Positions 26,602-33,646 of a stretch of DNA of 64,000 bases are shown piece by piece. Position 1 is the first letter of the stretch. The number at the start of each line of letters is the position of its first letter. This DNA is from an uncultured Clostridia bacterium (GTDB lineage: Bacteria > Bacillota > Clostridia > Oscillospirales > Ruminococcaceae). Both the position numbers and the translations under genes were made by a program. The notes beneath the pieces are model-generated. The model was not told the origin of the DNA, ran no database searches, and saw only the letters and a list, made by a program, of their open reading frames with translations. The DNA lies in NCBI GenBank assembly GCA_947629785.1, contig CANRFB010000003.1, forward strand, positions 1-64,000. Reading direction: 5' to 3'.

Positions 26602-27228
26602 CTAACATGATTGATCCGCGAATTTGGCTATAATAAACCTGTCGCCTTTGAGTATCTCGTAATTTGTCAGAAACATTCTGCTGACGGTATTGTCTGTATG
26701 TTCTACGGCGACAAGCACTTCATCGTCCTCAAAGTTTATTTCACTGACTCGTTTTCCCACAAAATCCTTGGGCACGTCCGCTTCATACATAAGAATGGTA
26801 TGATTTCCCACATTGATACCCTCCGAAGTGCCCTCCTGAAGTGTTGTGCAGAGAGTGGAAACGGTTAAATTGGTAGGGCAGACGGTTTCCAGACCAAATT
26901 CCCTGAAAACATCGTTTTTTCGGGGGTCATTCACCCTTGCAAAAACCCGCGGGACGTGGAAAAATTCCTTTGCAAGCTGCGCTGCCATAATGTTCATATT
27001 ATCGTCCGATGTAACAGCGGCAAGGGCGTCGCAATTTTCAATACCTGCATTTCGCAGAACGTCCTGATCTATAGCTACGCCTAAATTAGTAAAGCCTCTG
27101 AATTCGGAAGAAAGATTTTCAAATTCCTCCTTATTGCTGCTTATGACGGAAACGTCATGTCCCTGTGCGGACAGTCTGTTGCAGAGAGTGCAGCCGACTT
27201 TTCCGCAGCCTATGACCATAATGTTCAT
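26602..27228 (-). CDS. TrkA/KtrA-type potassium uptake regulator (first copy)
   Basis: The 208-residue protein begins MNIMVIGCGKVGCTL, an RCK NAD-binding motif, and has RCK_N plus TrkA_C. It opens the minus-strand operon. The ATG at 27228 gives the family N-terminus but has no close Shine-Dalgarno. An in-frame ATG at 27261 has GAGGAG directly abutting it. Between the two lies a perfect GTTCCGC/GCGGAAC hairpin that would bring the AGGAG closer to the 27228 ATG if folded. The start is therefore uncertain. Confidence 0.88.
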   Translation of the reverse strand: MNIMVIGCGKVGCTLCNRLSAQGHDVSVISSNKEEFENLSSEFRGFTNLGVAIDQDVLRNAGIENCDALAAVTSDDNMNIMAAQLAKEFFHVPRVFARVNDPRKNDVFREFGLETVCPTNLTVSTLCTTLQEGTSEGINVGNHTILMYEADVPKDFVGKRVSEINFEDDEVLVAVEHTDNTVSRMFLTNYEILKGDRFIIAKFADQSC

Positions 27229-27241
27229 TTTAAGAAACAGC

Positions 27242-27259
27242 GTTCCGCAGAAGCGGAAC
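27242..27259 (-). promoter_or_regulatory. hairpin at the trkA translation start
   Basis: GTTCCGC-AGAA-GCGGAAC (seven perfect base pairs, four-base loop) lies in the leader, between an AGGAG sequence and the best ATG of the first trkA. Folding would shorten the SD-to-start distance. Confidence 0.5.
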
Positions 27260-27290
27260 ATCTCCTCTCTTCAAGAAAATATACACATTT

Positions 27291-27319
27291 ATTATATAAC
27301 GTTTCTCACAAAATTACAA
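27291..27319 (-). promoter_or_regulatory. promoter of the trkA-trkA-ftsA-like operon
   Basis: TTGTAA (27314-27319) and TATAAT (27291-27296) on the minus strand have a 17-base spacer. Confidence 0.65.
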
Positions 27320-27370
27320 TAGATTTCGGATAATTTTTCACATTGGCAGTCAAATTTGAAAATTTTTTGT

Positions 27371-27411
27371 GCAAAATAACCATATTCCTGCCATGAATAT
27401 GGTTATTTTGC
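27371..27411. repeat. 17-bp perfect palindrome
   Basis: GCAAAATAACCATATTC at 27371-27387 is exactly inverted at 27395-27411 around a 7-base loop. It lies between the divergent trkA and csoR promoters, where no terminator is needed. Confidence 0.85.
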
Positions 27412-27462
27412 GTTCCTGCGGGAATAGTATGGGTAATGCCCGAAAAAAATTATTTTTACCTA

Positions 27463-27514
27463 TTGACAAATACCTATTACGGGTATATAATATAAATATA
27501 CCATATGGGGGTAT
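27463..27514 (+). promoter_or_regulatory. csoR promoter with two CsoR-operator-like palindromes
   Basis: TTGACA (27463-27468) and TATAAT (27486-27491) have a 17-base spacer. Two 17-bp sites of the form ATACC-N-GGTAT are seen: 27470-27486, filling the spacer and touching the -10, and 27498-27514, just downstream of the -10. They resemble known CsoR operators (TACCC/GGGTA half-sites). Copper-free CsoR bound here would block RNA polymerase. Confidence 0.8.
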
Positions 27515-27515
27515 T

Positions 27516-27542
27516 AAGGCAACGCCGTGCAAAGATTGCCTT
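27516..27542 (+). repeat. partial copy of the 35311 repeat end in the csoR leader
   Basis: This stretch matches 35312-35337 at 22 of 26 positions, all four differences being transitions. It forms an AAGGCAA/TTGCCTT hairpin between the operator and the csoR ribosome-binding site. Confidence 0.6.
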
Positions 27543-27560
27543 GAAAAGGAGATGAACGTT

Positions 27561-27863
27561 ATGCCCGATAAATGTTCCTGCTGCGAGAAATCGACCATGC
27601 GTTCCGACGAGGAACGTAAAAAACTTATCCACCGCCTGAACCGCATTGAGGGGCAGATCCGCGGAATACGCGGAATGGTCGAGAAAAACGCCTATTGCCC
27701 CGATATTTTAATTCAGTCGGCGGCGGTAAATTCCGCGGTGAATTCATTCAACAAAGAACTTATTGCAAGTCATATCCGCGGCTGTGTATTGCGGGATATT
27801 CACGAGGGCAAGGACGAAGTTATCGACGAACTTGTGGCAACTTTACAGAAACTTATGAAATAG
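27561..27863 (+). CDS. csoR: copper-sensing repressor CsoR
   Basis: CsoR is an all-helical tetrameric repressor that leaves DNA when it binds Cu(I). The 100-residue protein has the Cys-His-Cys copper site: C46 (AYCPDIL), H71 and C75 (HIRGCV). The helical [16 protein letters not shown] signature of the CsoR/RcnR/FrmR family is also present. Its N-terminus adds a CSCC cluster. ATG at 27561 follows AAAGGAG by nine bases. The context, copA ten bases downstream and a P-type ATPase/chaperone operon, supports copper rather than nickel or formaldehyde sensing. Confidence 0.94.
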   Translation: MPDKCSCCEKSTMRSDEERKKLIHRLNRIEGQIRGIRGMVEKNAYCPDILIQSAAVNSAVNSFNKELIASHIRGCVLRDIHEGKDEVIDELVATLQKLMK

Positions 27864-27873
27864 GAGGCTCGGC

Positions 27874-30351
27874 ATGGTACAGTATAATGTTACCGGAATG
27901 AGCTGCGCCGCTTGCAGCGCACGAGTGGAAAAAGCTGTTTCGGCGGTGTCGGGAGTCACTTCCTGTTCGGTTAGCCTGCTGACGAATTCCATGGGCGTTG
28001 AGGGAAACGCAGATCCGCAGGCTGTTATCTCCGCAGTGGTGAACGCGGGTTACGGCGCATCATTGAAAACCGCGGAAGCAAGCCGTTCATCGGCGGACAA
28101 GGACGCTCTTGCGGACAGGGAAACTCCAATTCTTAAAAAACGCCTGATAGCGTCGCTGATATTCCTTGTGGTGCTGATGTACTTTTCCATGGGGCATATG
28201 ATGTGGGGCTGGAAAGTCCCCGCTCAGCTCGAGGAAAACCACATCGCCATGGGAATTCTGCAAATGCTTCTTGCGGGCATTATAATGGTAATAAATCAGA
28301 AGTTCTTTATAAGCGGCTTCAAAGGCTTGATACACCGTTCTCCCAACATGGACACACTGGTGGCAATGGGCTCAATGACATCTTTCCTGTGGAGCGTGTA
28401 TGTGCTTTTTGCCATGACGGGAGCGCAGCTTCGGGGAGATCATGAAGCGGTCATGAACTACATGATGGATTTTTACTTTGAGTCCGCCGCAATGATCCTT
28501 ACCCTTATAACCCTTGGAAAAATGCTGGAAGCACATTCCAAAGGCAAGACTACCAACGCGCTTAAAAGCCTGATGAAGCTTTCCCCCAAAACAGCGGTTG
28601 TTTTAAAGGACGGCGAAGAGGTTACCGTTCCAATCGAACAGGTACACAAAGGTGATATATTTGTCGTTCGTCCGGGCGAAAATATACCCGCAGACGGTAT
28701 TGTTACAGAGGGAAACAGTGCGGTGAACGAATCCGCCCTTACAGGCGAAAGCATTCCCGTTGACAAGACGGTGGGGGACACGGTTTCAGCCGCCACCGTG
28801 AACAGTTCGGGCTTCATAAAATGCGAAGCAACACGGGTCGGCGAGGATACCACCCTTTCGCAGATAATAAAAATGGTGGGCGATGCGGCGGCTACAAAAG
28901 CCCCTATTGCAAAGATTGCCGATAAAGTTTCGGGAATATTCGTTCCCACGGTAATTGGAATTGCCGCAGTAACGCTTATCGTCTGGCTCGCGGTGGGGCA
29001 GACCGCAGGATATGCCCTTGCAAGGGCGATTTCCGTGCTTGTTATAAGCTGCCCCTGCGCTCTCGGTCTGGCAACTCCCGTTGCCATAATGGTGGGAAAC
29101 GGCGTGGGCGCAAAGAACGGCATACTTTTCAAAAATGCCGTGTCCCTTGAAGAAGCAGGGAAAGTCAAGGTCGTTGCACTTGACAAAACGGGAACTATTA
29201 CCAAAGGCGAACCCGAAGTTACGGACATTTTCCCTGCGGAGGGGGTCAGCGAGACAGACTTCCTGACGGCTGCCGCTTCACTTGAAAAGCGCAGCGAGCA
29301 CCCGCTTGCGGGCGCGATTCTGAAAAAAGCAGGGGAAATGGGTATTTCTCCGCGGGAAGTTTCGGATTTTGAAGTTTTTGCGGGAAACGGGCTTTCCGCT
29401 GTTCTTGACGGAAAATCCGTAATTGGCGGAAGTCTGCGGTTCATTTCGGAAAAAACCCACATTCCCGAGGAAATTTTAAAAGCGGCGGAGGAACTTTCCG
29501 CAAAGGGGAAAACTCCCATTCTCTTTGCGGAAAACGGCAGACTTTTGGGAATGACAGCCGCCGCAGATGTTATAAAAGAGGACAGCCCGCGGGCGATAAA
29601 GGAACTCCGTGAACTGGGAATAAGAGTTGTTATGCTGACGGGCGACAATGAACGCACCGCCAAGGCTATCGGCGAACAGGCAGGCGTGGACGAGGTCATA
29701 GCGGGAGTTCTTCCCGACGGCAAGGAAAGCGTTATCCGTTCTTTGCAGGAACAGGGGAAAACAGCCATGGTGGGCGACGGAATAAATGACGCCCCCGCTC
29801 TTACCCGCGCGGATATAGGAATTGCCATAGGCGCAGGAACGGATATTGCCGTTGATGCGGCGGATATAGTCCTTGTGAAAAGCCGTCTCAGCGATGTTCC
29901 TGCGGCGATACGTCTCAGCAGGGCGGCGCTCAGGAATATCCGGCAGAACCTGTTCTGGGCGTTTATTTACAACATCATCGGAATACCCCTTGCGGCGGGC
30001 GTTTGGATACCTATATTCAACTGGACTCTGAACCCTATGTTCGGCGCGGCGGCAATGAGTCTTTCGAGCTTCTGCGTAGTCTCAAACGCACTCCGTCTGA
30101 ATTTTTTCAAGTATGAAAACGTGGAGAGCGTTTCATCGGAAAATAAGCGTGTCATAAAAATCAAAGGCATGATGTGCGAACACTGCGAAGCGCGGATAAA
30201 GCAGACTCTTGAAGCTTTCCCCGAAATTGATTCGGCAGCTGCGGATCATAAAAAGGGAACGGCGGTGGTTTCGGTGAACGCTGAGCCCGATATTCCAAAA
30301 ATCAAAGCGGCAGTCGAAGAACAGGGTTATAAATTTGTATCTATTAAATAG
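27874..30351 (+). CDS. copA: Cu(+)-exporting P1B-type ATPase
   Basis: CopA pumps Cu(I) out of the cytoplasm. The 825-residue protein has an N-terminal heavy-metal-associated domain (GMSCAACSA, about 1-65), eight membrane helices, the TGES actuator motif, the membrane CPC metal site (ISCPCALG), the phosphorylation motif DKTGTITKG and GDGINDAP. An additional HMA domain follows the last helices at about 757-825 ([12 protein letters not shown]), an uncommon C-terminal position. ATG at 27874 follows TAGGAGG. It is the second gene of the csoR operon. Confidence 0.97.
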   Translation: MVQYNVTGMSCAACSARVEKAVSAVSGVTSCSVSLLTNSMGVEGNADPQAVISAVVNAGYGASLKTAEASRSSADKDALADRETPILKKRLIASLIFLVVLMYFSMGHMMWGWKVPAQLEENHIAMGILQMLLAGIIMVINQKFFISGFKGLIHRSPNMDTLVAMGSMTSFLWSVYVLFAMTGAQLRGDHEAVMNYMMDFYFESAAMILTLITLGKMLEAHSKGKTTNALKSLMKLSPKTAVVLKDGEEVTVPIEQVHKGDIFVVRPGENIPADGIVTEGNSAVNESALTGESIPVDKTVGDTVSAATVNSSGFIKCEATRVGEDTTLSQIIKMVGDAAATKAPIAKIADKVSGIFVPTVIGIAAVTLIVWLAVGQTAGYALARAISVLVISCPCALGLATPVAIMVGNGVGAKNGILFKNAVSLEEAGKVKVVALDKTGTITKGEPEVTDIFPAEGVSETDFLTAAASLEKRSEHPLAGAILKKAGEMGISPREVSDFEVFAGNGLSAVLDGKSVIGGSLRFISEKTHIPEEILKAAEELSAKGKTPILFAENGRLLGMTAAADVIKEDSPRAIKELRELGIRVVMLTGDNERTAKAIGEQAGVDEVIAGVLPDGKESVIRSLQEQGKTAMVGDGINDAPALTRADIGIAIGAGTDIAVDAADIVLVKSRLSDVPAAIRLSRAALRNIRQNLFWAFIYNIIGIPLAAGVWIPIFNWTLNPMFGAAAMSLSSFCVVSNALRLNFFKYENVESVSSENKRVIKIKGMMCEHCEARIKQTLEAFPEIDSAAADHKKGTAVVSVNAEPDIPKIKAAVEEQGYKFVSIK

Positions 30352-30363
30352 GAGGAATTTACC

Positions 30364-30618
30364 ATGATAAAAACCACATTGGCAATCGACGGAATGATGT
30401 GCGGACACTGTGAAGCCCACGTAAACGACACCATTCGCAAGGCTTTTGACGTAAAAAAGGTCAACTCGTCACATACCAAAGGACAAACGGAAATTATTTC
30501 CGAAACTCCTCTTGACGAGGAGAAGCTGAAAGCCGCCGTTAACGAAACGGGTTACACCGTGCTTTCGGTGACAAGCGAGGAATACGACAAAAAGGGTTTT
30601 TCCCTTTTCAATAAGTGA
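30364..30618 (+). CDS. copZ: copper chaperone-like HMA protein
   Basis: The 84-residue protein is a single heavy-metal-associated domain with the metal motif GMMCGHCEAHV at residues 10-20. It has a short charged C-terminal tail beyond the usual 68 residues. Its metal motif resembles the C-terminal HMA of CopA more than the N-terminal one, suggesting one arose from the other. It probably carries Cu(I) to CopA or CsoR. The start follows GGAGG, 12 bases after copA. Confidence 0.9.
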   Translation: MIKTTLAIDGMMCGHCEAHVNDTIRKAFDVKKVNSSHTKGQTEIISETPLDEEKLKAAVNETGYTVLSVTSEEYDKKGFSLFNK

Positions 30619-30629
30619 GGAGGATAGAT

Positions 30630-30833
30630 ATGGAAATTACAAAACAGACAATAATGGGCGATATGCTTGAATATGACGGCGGGATCGCGTATATCCTCAT
30701 GCAGTCGGGAATGCACTGCGTGGGCTGTCCGTCGTCGATAGGCGAATCCCTTGAAGAAGCCTGCATGGTTCACGGACTTGACGCAGACGCGGTACTTAAA
30801 GACATCAAGGAGTATCTTGCTTCAAAGAAGTGA
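30630..30833 (+). CDS. DUF1858 small CxxC protein
   Basis: The 67-residue protein begins MEITKQTIMGDMLE and contains MHCVGCPSSIGESLEEA. This is the DUF1858 fold, found as a stand-alone protein or a domain of hybrid-cluster and iron-sulfur proteins and possibly redox-active through its CxxC. ATG at 30630 follows GAGGAGG. It ends the csoR-copA-copZ operon, which suggests a link to copper or thiol stress. Its 3' end overlaps the convergent gene by 29 bases, and no terminator is seen. Confidence 0.85.
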   Translation: MEITKQTIMGDMLEYDGGIAYILMQSGMHCVGCPSSIGESLEEACMVHGLDADAVLKDIKEYLASKK

Positions 30834-31647
30834 TACGATCCCCGCTGTTTTCGGTAAGCAGCGGGGAATTTTTCTGCGTTATCTCCGCTTTTGCCGCCGT
30901 GTCGCTGCGGTTCATTTCGGTCATATTTTCCCAGAAACGCTTCGGCATATTGTTCATGCGGCAGCGGGGATTTTCCCGCTCTGAAATTTCTATGGCGTCG
31001 TAAAATTCCCGCCACAACCCTCTGAAACCGCGTTCCCGCTGATCGGGCGGCGGAAGTTCAAAATCAATATTTTCCAGAATTTCTCCCCGGCGGTCAATGT
31101 GGACGAATGCCATTCGGTGAACATTATCGTAAATAAAGAAGTTTTCCCCGCCGAGCCTGTCCGCGAAATGATCCGCAAGCAGGGGAATTACTTTGTTTTT
31201 CGGACTTATTACCGCCGCAAGGAATCCGCCGTATTCGGAAAACCTGACAAAGCCTTTCAGCAGATGCGCTTCATGGGTACAGTGATAGACCGCCTTGTTA
31301 AGAGCGTTGACGGTATCGTCCGCAAGCATGAACTCCGCCTTTCTGCCGTATGAAAACAGCTTGCGGATATAGTCCAGAATGAGAATATCCCGTTTGGGAA
31401 CGCAGGTCAGGAACGCCTGTTTTATAAAATATACGGAGCAATTCCGCTTTGAGATCCCGCGCAGGACTCTTTCCGAATGTGCCGTGTTCGTTTCAATGTA
31501 TCTTATTTCCGACAGCGAAAGCTGTTCGGGGTATTCGCTGCATATATCGGACGGTATCTCGTTCCTGACATAGCTTTCAAAAACGCAGCAGATAAGCCCG
31601 TCAAAACTGCCGTCATAGCAGTAAATTACATCTCTCCTGTCAGGCAT
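30805..31647 (-). CDS. TIGR03915-family putative DNA metabolism protein (DUF4130)
   Basis: The 280-residue protein starts MPDRRDVIYCYDGSFDGLICCVFESY, cut here to its recognisable core YDGSFDGLICC, the hallmark of TIGR03915/DUF4130. It also has the late block GFRGLWREFYDAIEI. The family always occurs with a TIGR03916 radical SAM protein and is predicted to act in DNA repair or modification; the reaction is unknown. Here the partner lies directly upstream with a 22-base overlap, implying translational coupling. Confidence 0.9.
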   Translation of the reverse strand: MPDRRDVIYCYDGSFDGLICCVFESYVRNEIPSDICSEYPEQLSLSEIRYIETNTAHSERVLRGISKRNCSVYFIKQAFLTCVPKRDILILDYIRKLFSYGRKAEFMLADDTVNALNKAVYHCTHEAHLLKGFVRFSEYGGFLAAVISPKNKVIPLLADHFADRLGGENFFIYDNVHRMAFVHIDRRGEILENIDFELPPPDQRERGFRGLWREFYDAIEISERENPRCRMNNMPKRFWENMTEMNRSDTAAKAEITQKNSPLLTENSGDRITSLKQDTP

Positions 31648-32942
31648 TTTACTTTGTCCTCCATGGTGGGAACCGCGTTTTCCGAGTCAAAAAACGTTAT
31701 CTGCATTTCGGAAAAATCCCGCTTTTCCTGTTCTTTTACCGCGCTTTCGGACATAAGCTGCCGCATTATGCCTGCTTCGGTGACTACAAGCCCCTCAAAC
31801 CGTTTCCCATTACATAAAATAAAGTATATGGCGCGTTTCAGCACAACGCCTAACTTTTTAAGGTCTTTGAAATCAAGTTTTGCCTGACGTCTGGCAATAA
31901 CTATTCTCTGTGCGGAACGGACGCCTATTCCCGGAACTCTCAGAAGCATTTCCTTGTCGGCTGTGTTTACTTCCACGGGGAAACATTCCGGGTGGTGAAG
32001 CGCCCAGTTGCATTTCGGGTCAAAATTGGGGTCAAAGTTCTGATGTTTTTCGTCCAGAAGTTCTTCCGCGCGGAATCCATAGAATCGCAGAAGCCAGTCC
32101 GCCTGATAAAGCCTATGTTCCCGCAGAAGCGGCGGCTTTGTACCCGCAGGCGGCAGAAGTTTCTGATCTCCTACAGGAACATACGCCGAGTAGAAAACCC
32201 TTTTCAGGCTGTAATTCCTGTACATGGCTTCCGAAAGACGCAGTATCTGAAAATCCGTGTCGGGAGATGCGCCTATTATCATTTGTGTGCTTTGTCCTGC
32301 GGGGGCAAATTCTGGCGCGGAACGGTATTTTACAATGTCGTATCTGTTCTCGCGGATCTTTCCGCTGATGTGTCCCATAGGCAGGAGAATGGAATTTTTT
32401 GACTTGTCGGGAGCAAGGGCTTTCAGGCTTTTCTGAGAGGGGAGTTCAATATTCACGCTGACTCTGTCCGCGAGAGTTCCCAGACGGTCGATAAGTTCGG
32501 GGGCGGCGCCGGGGATAGCTTTTGCGTGGATATATCCGCGGAAATTGTACTTATTCCGCAGGATAGACAGGGTTTCGATGATCTGTTCACAGGTGTAGTC
32601 AGGACTTTGGATAATTCCGGAACTGAGGAAAAGCCCTTCAATGTAATTTCGGCGGTAAAATCCTATAGTCAGTTCGGCAATTTCTTCCGGTGTAAATCTT
32701 GCTCTCGGAACATCGTTGCTGCGGCGGTTGACACAATATTTACAGTCGAAAAGGCAGAAATTGGTCATAAGTATTTTTAAAAGGGAAATGCACCTGCCGT
32801 CCCCTGCAAAGCTGTGACATATCCCGCAGGCTGAAGCATTTCCCAGCCCGCCGCTTCCCGAACGGTCGATACCGCTGGAAGTGCAGGCGGCGTCATACTT
32901 TGCGGACGCGGCAAGAATTTTCAGCTTTTCGGAAATATCCAT
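31626..32942 (-). CDS. TIGR03916-family putative DNA repair/modification radical SAM protein
   Basis: The 438-residue protein has an N-terminal Cys cluster (SACGICHSFAGDGRC), the radical SAM motif TNFCLFDCKYC (CxxxCxxC, about residues 63-70) and a C-terminal helix-hairpin-helix at LLRVPGIGVRSAQRIV (about 345). The HhH suggests DNA binding. ATG at 32942 follows GGAGGGAGAAC. It is the first gene of the two-gene unit with its TIGR03915 partner. Confidence 0.92.
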   Translation of the reverse strand: MDISEKLKILAASAKYDAACTSSGIDRSGSGGLGNASACGICHSFAGDGRCISLLKILMTNFCLFDCKYCVNRRSNDVPRARFTPEEIAELTIGFYRRNYIEGLFLSSGIIQSPDYTCEQIIETLSILRNKYNFRGYIHAKAIPGAAPELIDRLGTLADRVSVNIELPSQKSLKALAPDKSKNSILLPMGHISGKIRENRYDIVKYRSAPEFAPAGQSTQMIIGASPDTDFQILRLSEAMYRNYSLKRVFYSAYVPVGDQKLLPPAGTKPPLLREHRLYQADWLLRFYGFRAEELLDEKHQNFDPNFDPKCNWALHHPECFPVEVNTADKEMLLRVPGIGVRSAQRIVIARRQAKLDFKDLKKLGVVLKRAIYFILCNGKRFEGLVVTEAGIMRQLMSESAVKEQEKRDFSEMQITFFDSENAVPTMEDKVKCLTGEM

Positions 32943-32979
32943 GTTCTCCCTCCTTACGCGAAATAAATGTTCTTATACA

Positions 32980-33008
32980 ATGATAACACAGAACGTTCGT
33001 TTTGTAAA
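32980..33008 (-). promoter_or_regulatory. promoter of the TIGR03916-TIGR03915 pair
   Basis: TTTACA (33003-33008) and TATCAT (32980-32985) on the minus strand have a 17-base spacer. The spacer contains an 8-bp palindrome, GAACGTTC. Confidence 0.55.
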
Positions 33009-33015
33009 GAGGGTC

Positions 33016-33056
33016 CGGCAAAAAAATCAAACAAATTTTCTCGGATTTTTTTGCCG
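33016..33056. repeat. 13-bp perfect palindrome upstream of the divergent tRNA and radical SAM genes
   Basis: CGGCAAAAAAATC at 33016-33028 is exactly inverted at 33044-33056 around a 15-base loop. It lies between the radical SAM promoter (minus) and the tRNA-Arg promoter (plus). Confidence 0.8.
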
Positions 33057-33094
33057 TTTTGCACATATGTTCTGAAAAAAATTCCGAAAAGGGC

Positions 33095-33123
33095 TTGCAA
33101 TTTTGAAATCGGTGTGATATAAT
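33095..33123 (+). promoter_or_regulatory. tRNA-Arg promoter
   Basis: TTGCAA (33095-33100) and TATAAT (33118-33123) have a 17-base spacer and an extended TGA, nine bases before the mature tRNA. Confidence 0.75.
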
Positions 33124-33131
33124 AAAAACAC

Positions 33132-33206
33132 GCCTCCATAGTTAAATGGATATAATAAACCCCTCCTAAGGGTTAGTTGTGAGTTCGATTCTCGCTGGGG
33201 GTGCCA
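33132..33206 (+). tRNA. tRNA-Arg(CCT)
   Basis: A complete cloverleaf can be drawn. The acceptor is GCCTCCA with TGGGGGT (two G-U pairs). The D arm is GTTA/TAAT. The anticodon stem is AACCC/GGGTT with loop CTCCTAA, giving anticodon CCT. The T arm is GTGAG-TTCGATT-CTCGC. CCA is encoded. It reads the codon AGG and is a single-gene unit in the 704-base gap between the radical SAM gene and leuA. Confidence 0.93.
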
Positions 33207-33222
33207 ATAAATTCACATCAGG

Positions 33223-33255
33223 CTGCCGTTTTTTTTTTTTTTTTTTGAACGGCAG
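33223..33255 (+). terminator. hairpin with an 18-T loop after the tRNA
   Basis: CTGCCGTT (33223-33230) and AACGGCAG (33248-33255) can pair; between them runs a tract of 18 T residues (33229-33246). The long U tract may itself stop RNA polymerase after the tRNA, or the structure may have another role. Confidence 0.5.
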
Positions 33256-33283
33256 TATTTGTAAATTATTCAAAAAATATCTA

Positions 33284-33312
33284 TTGACATATAATATGTA
33301 TCGTGGTATAAT
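33284..33312 (+). promoter_or_regulatory. leuA T-box promoter
   Basis: A perfect TTGACA (33284-33289) and TATAAT (33307-33312) have a 17-base spacer and an extended TGG. Confidence 0.88.
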
Positions 33313-33319
33313 TATAACA

Positions 33320-33591
33320 ATATCAAAATGCGCTGACAGGAATAAAAGCCGTTGGTTTTTCACAGAGAGCTGCCGTTTGGTGTAAGGCGGTAAAAGTCTG
33401 CGGTCATAACTCGTCCTTGAGCAGTCCGCTGAAAGCATTATGCAAGTAGGTTGGAACGGGTTCTCCCGTTACAGAGATACGCATTGGATATCTTTTGATT
33501 GAGATGCGGCGAGGTGCGGACAATGCTGTCCGAACAAGAGTGGTACCGTGGAAGTTATGCTTTCATCTCTTATGAGATGAAAGCTTTTTTT
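33320..33591 (+). promoter_or_regulatory. T-box leader (leucine-specific) of leuA
   Basis: Stem I elements are visible: AGAGAGC near 33364, GGTGTAAGGCGG, then ATAACTCGTCCTTGAGC, where the specifier triplet reads CTC (Leu). A GGTTGGAACGGG stem III region and the T-box sequence AGAGTGGTACCGTGG (33537-33551) follow. The expression platform is the terminator GCTTTCATCTC-TTAT-GAGATGAAAGC plus a T run (33559-33591). Uncharged tRNA-Leu should stabilise the antiterminator and switch leuA on. Confidence 0.92.
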
Positions 33592-33646
33592 ATTGCGCCC
33601 CTTCATTGCTTGCCGCAAAAAGAAAGTATGAAAGGAAAGATTTGTC

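Noticed and set aside
28473-29828. 451-codon open frame on the minus strand
   Set aside because: It lies wholly antisense to copA, whose frame has all P-type ATPase motifs. The antisense product is Ser/Pro/Thr-rich without a domain and reflects codon-position bias.
31626-31647. Frameshift between the TIGR03916 and TIGR03915 genes
   Set aside because: The 22-base overlap is in different frames, both proteins are full length, and the partners are normally separate genes.
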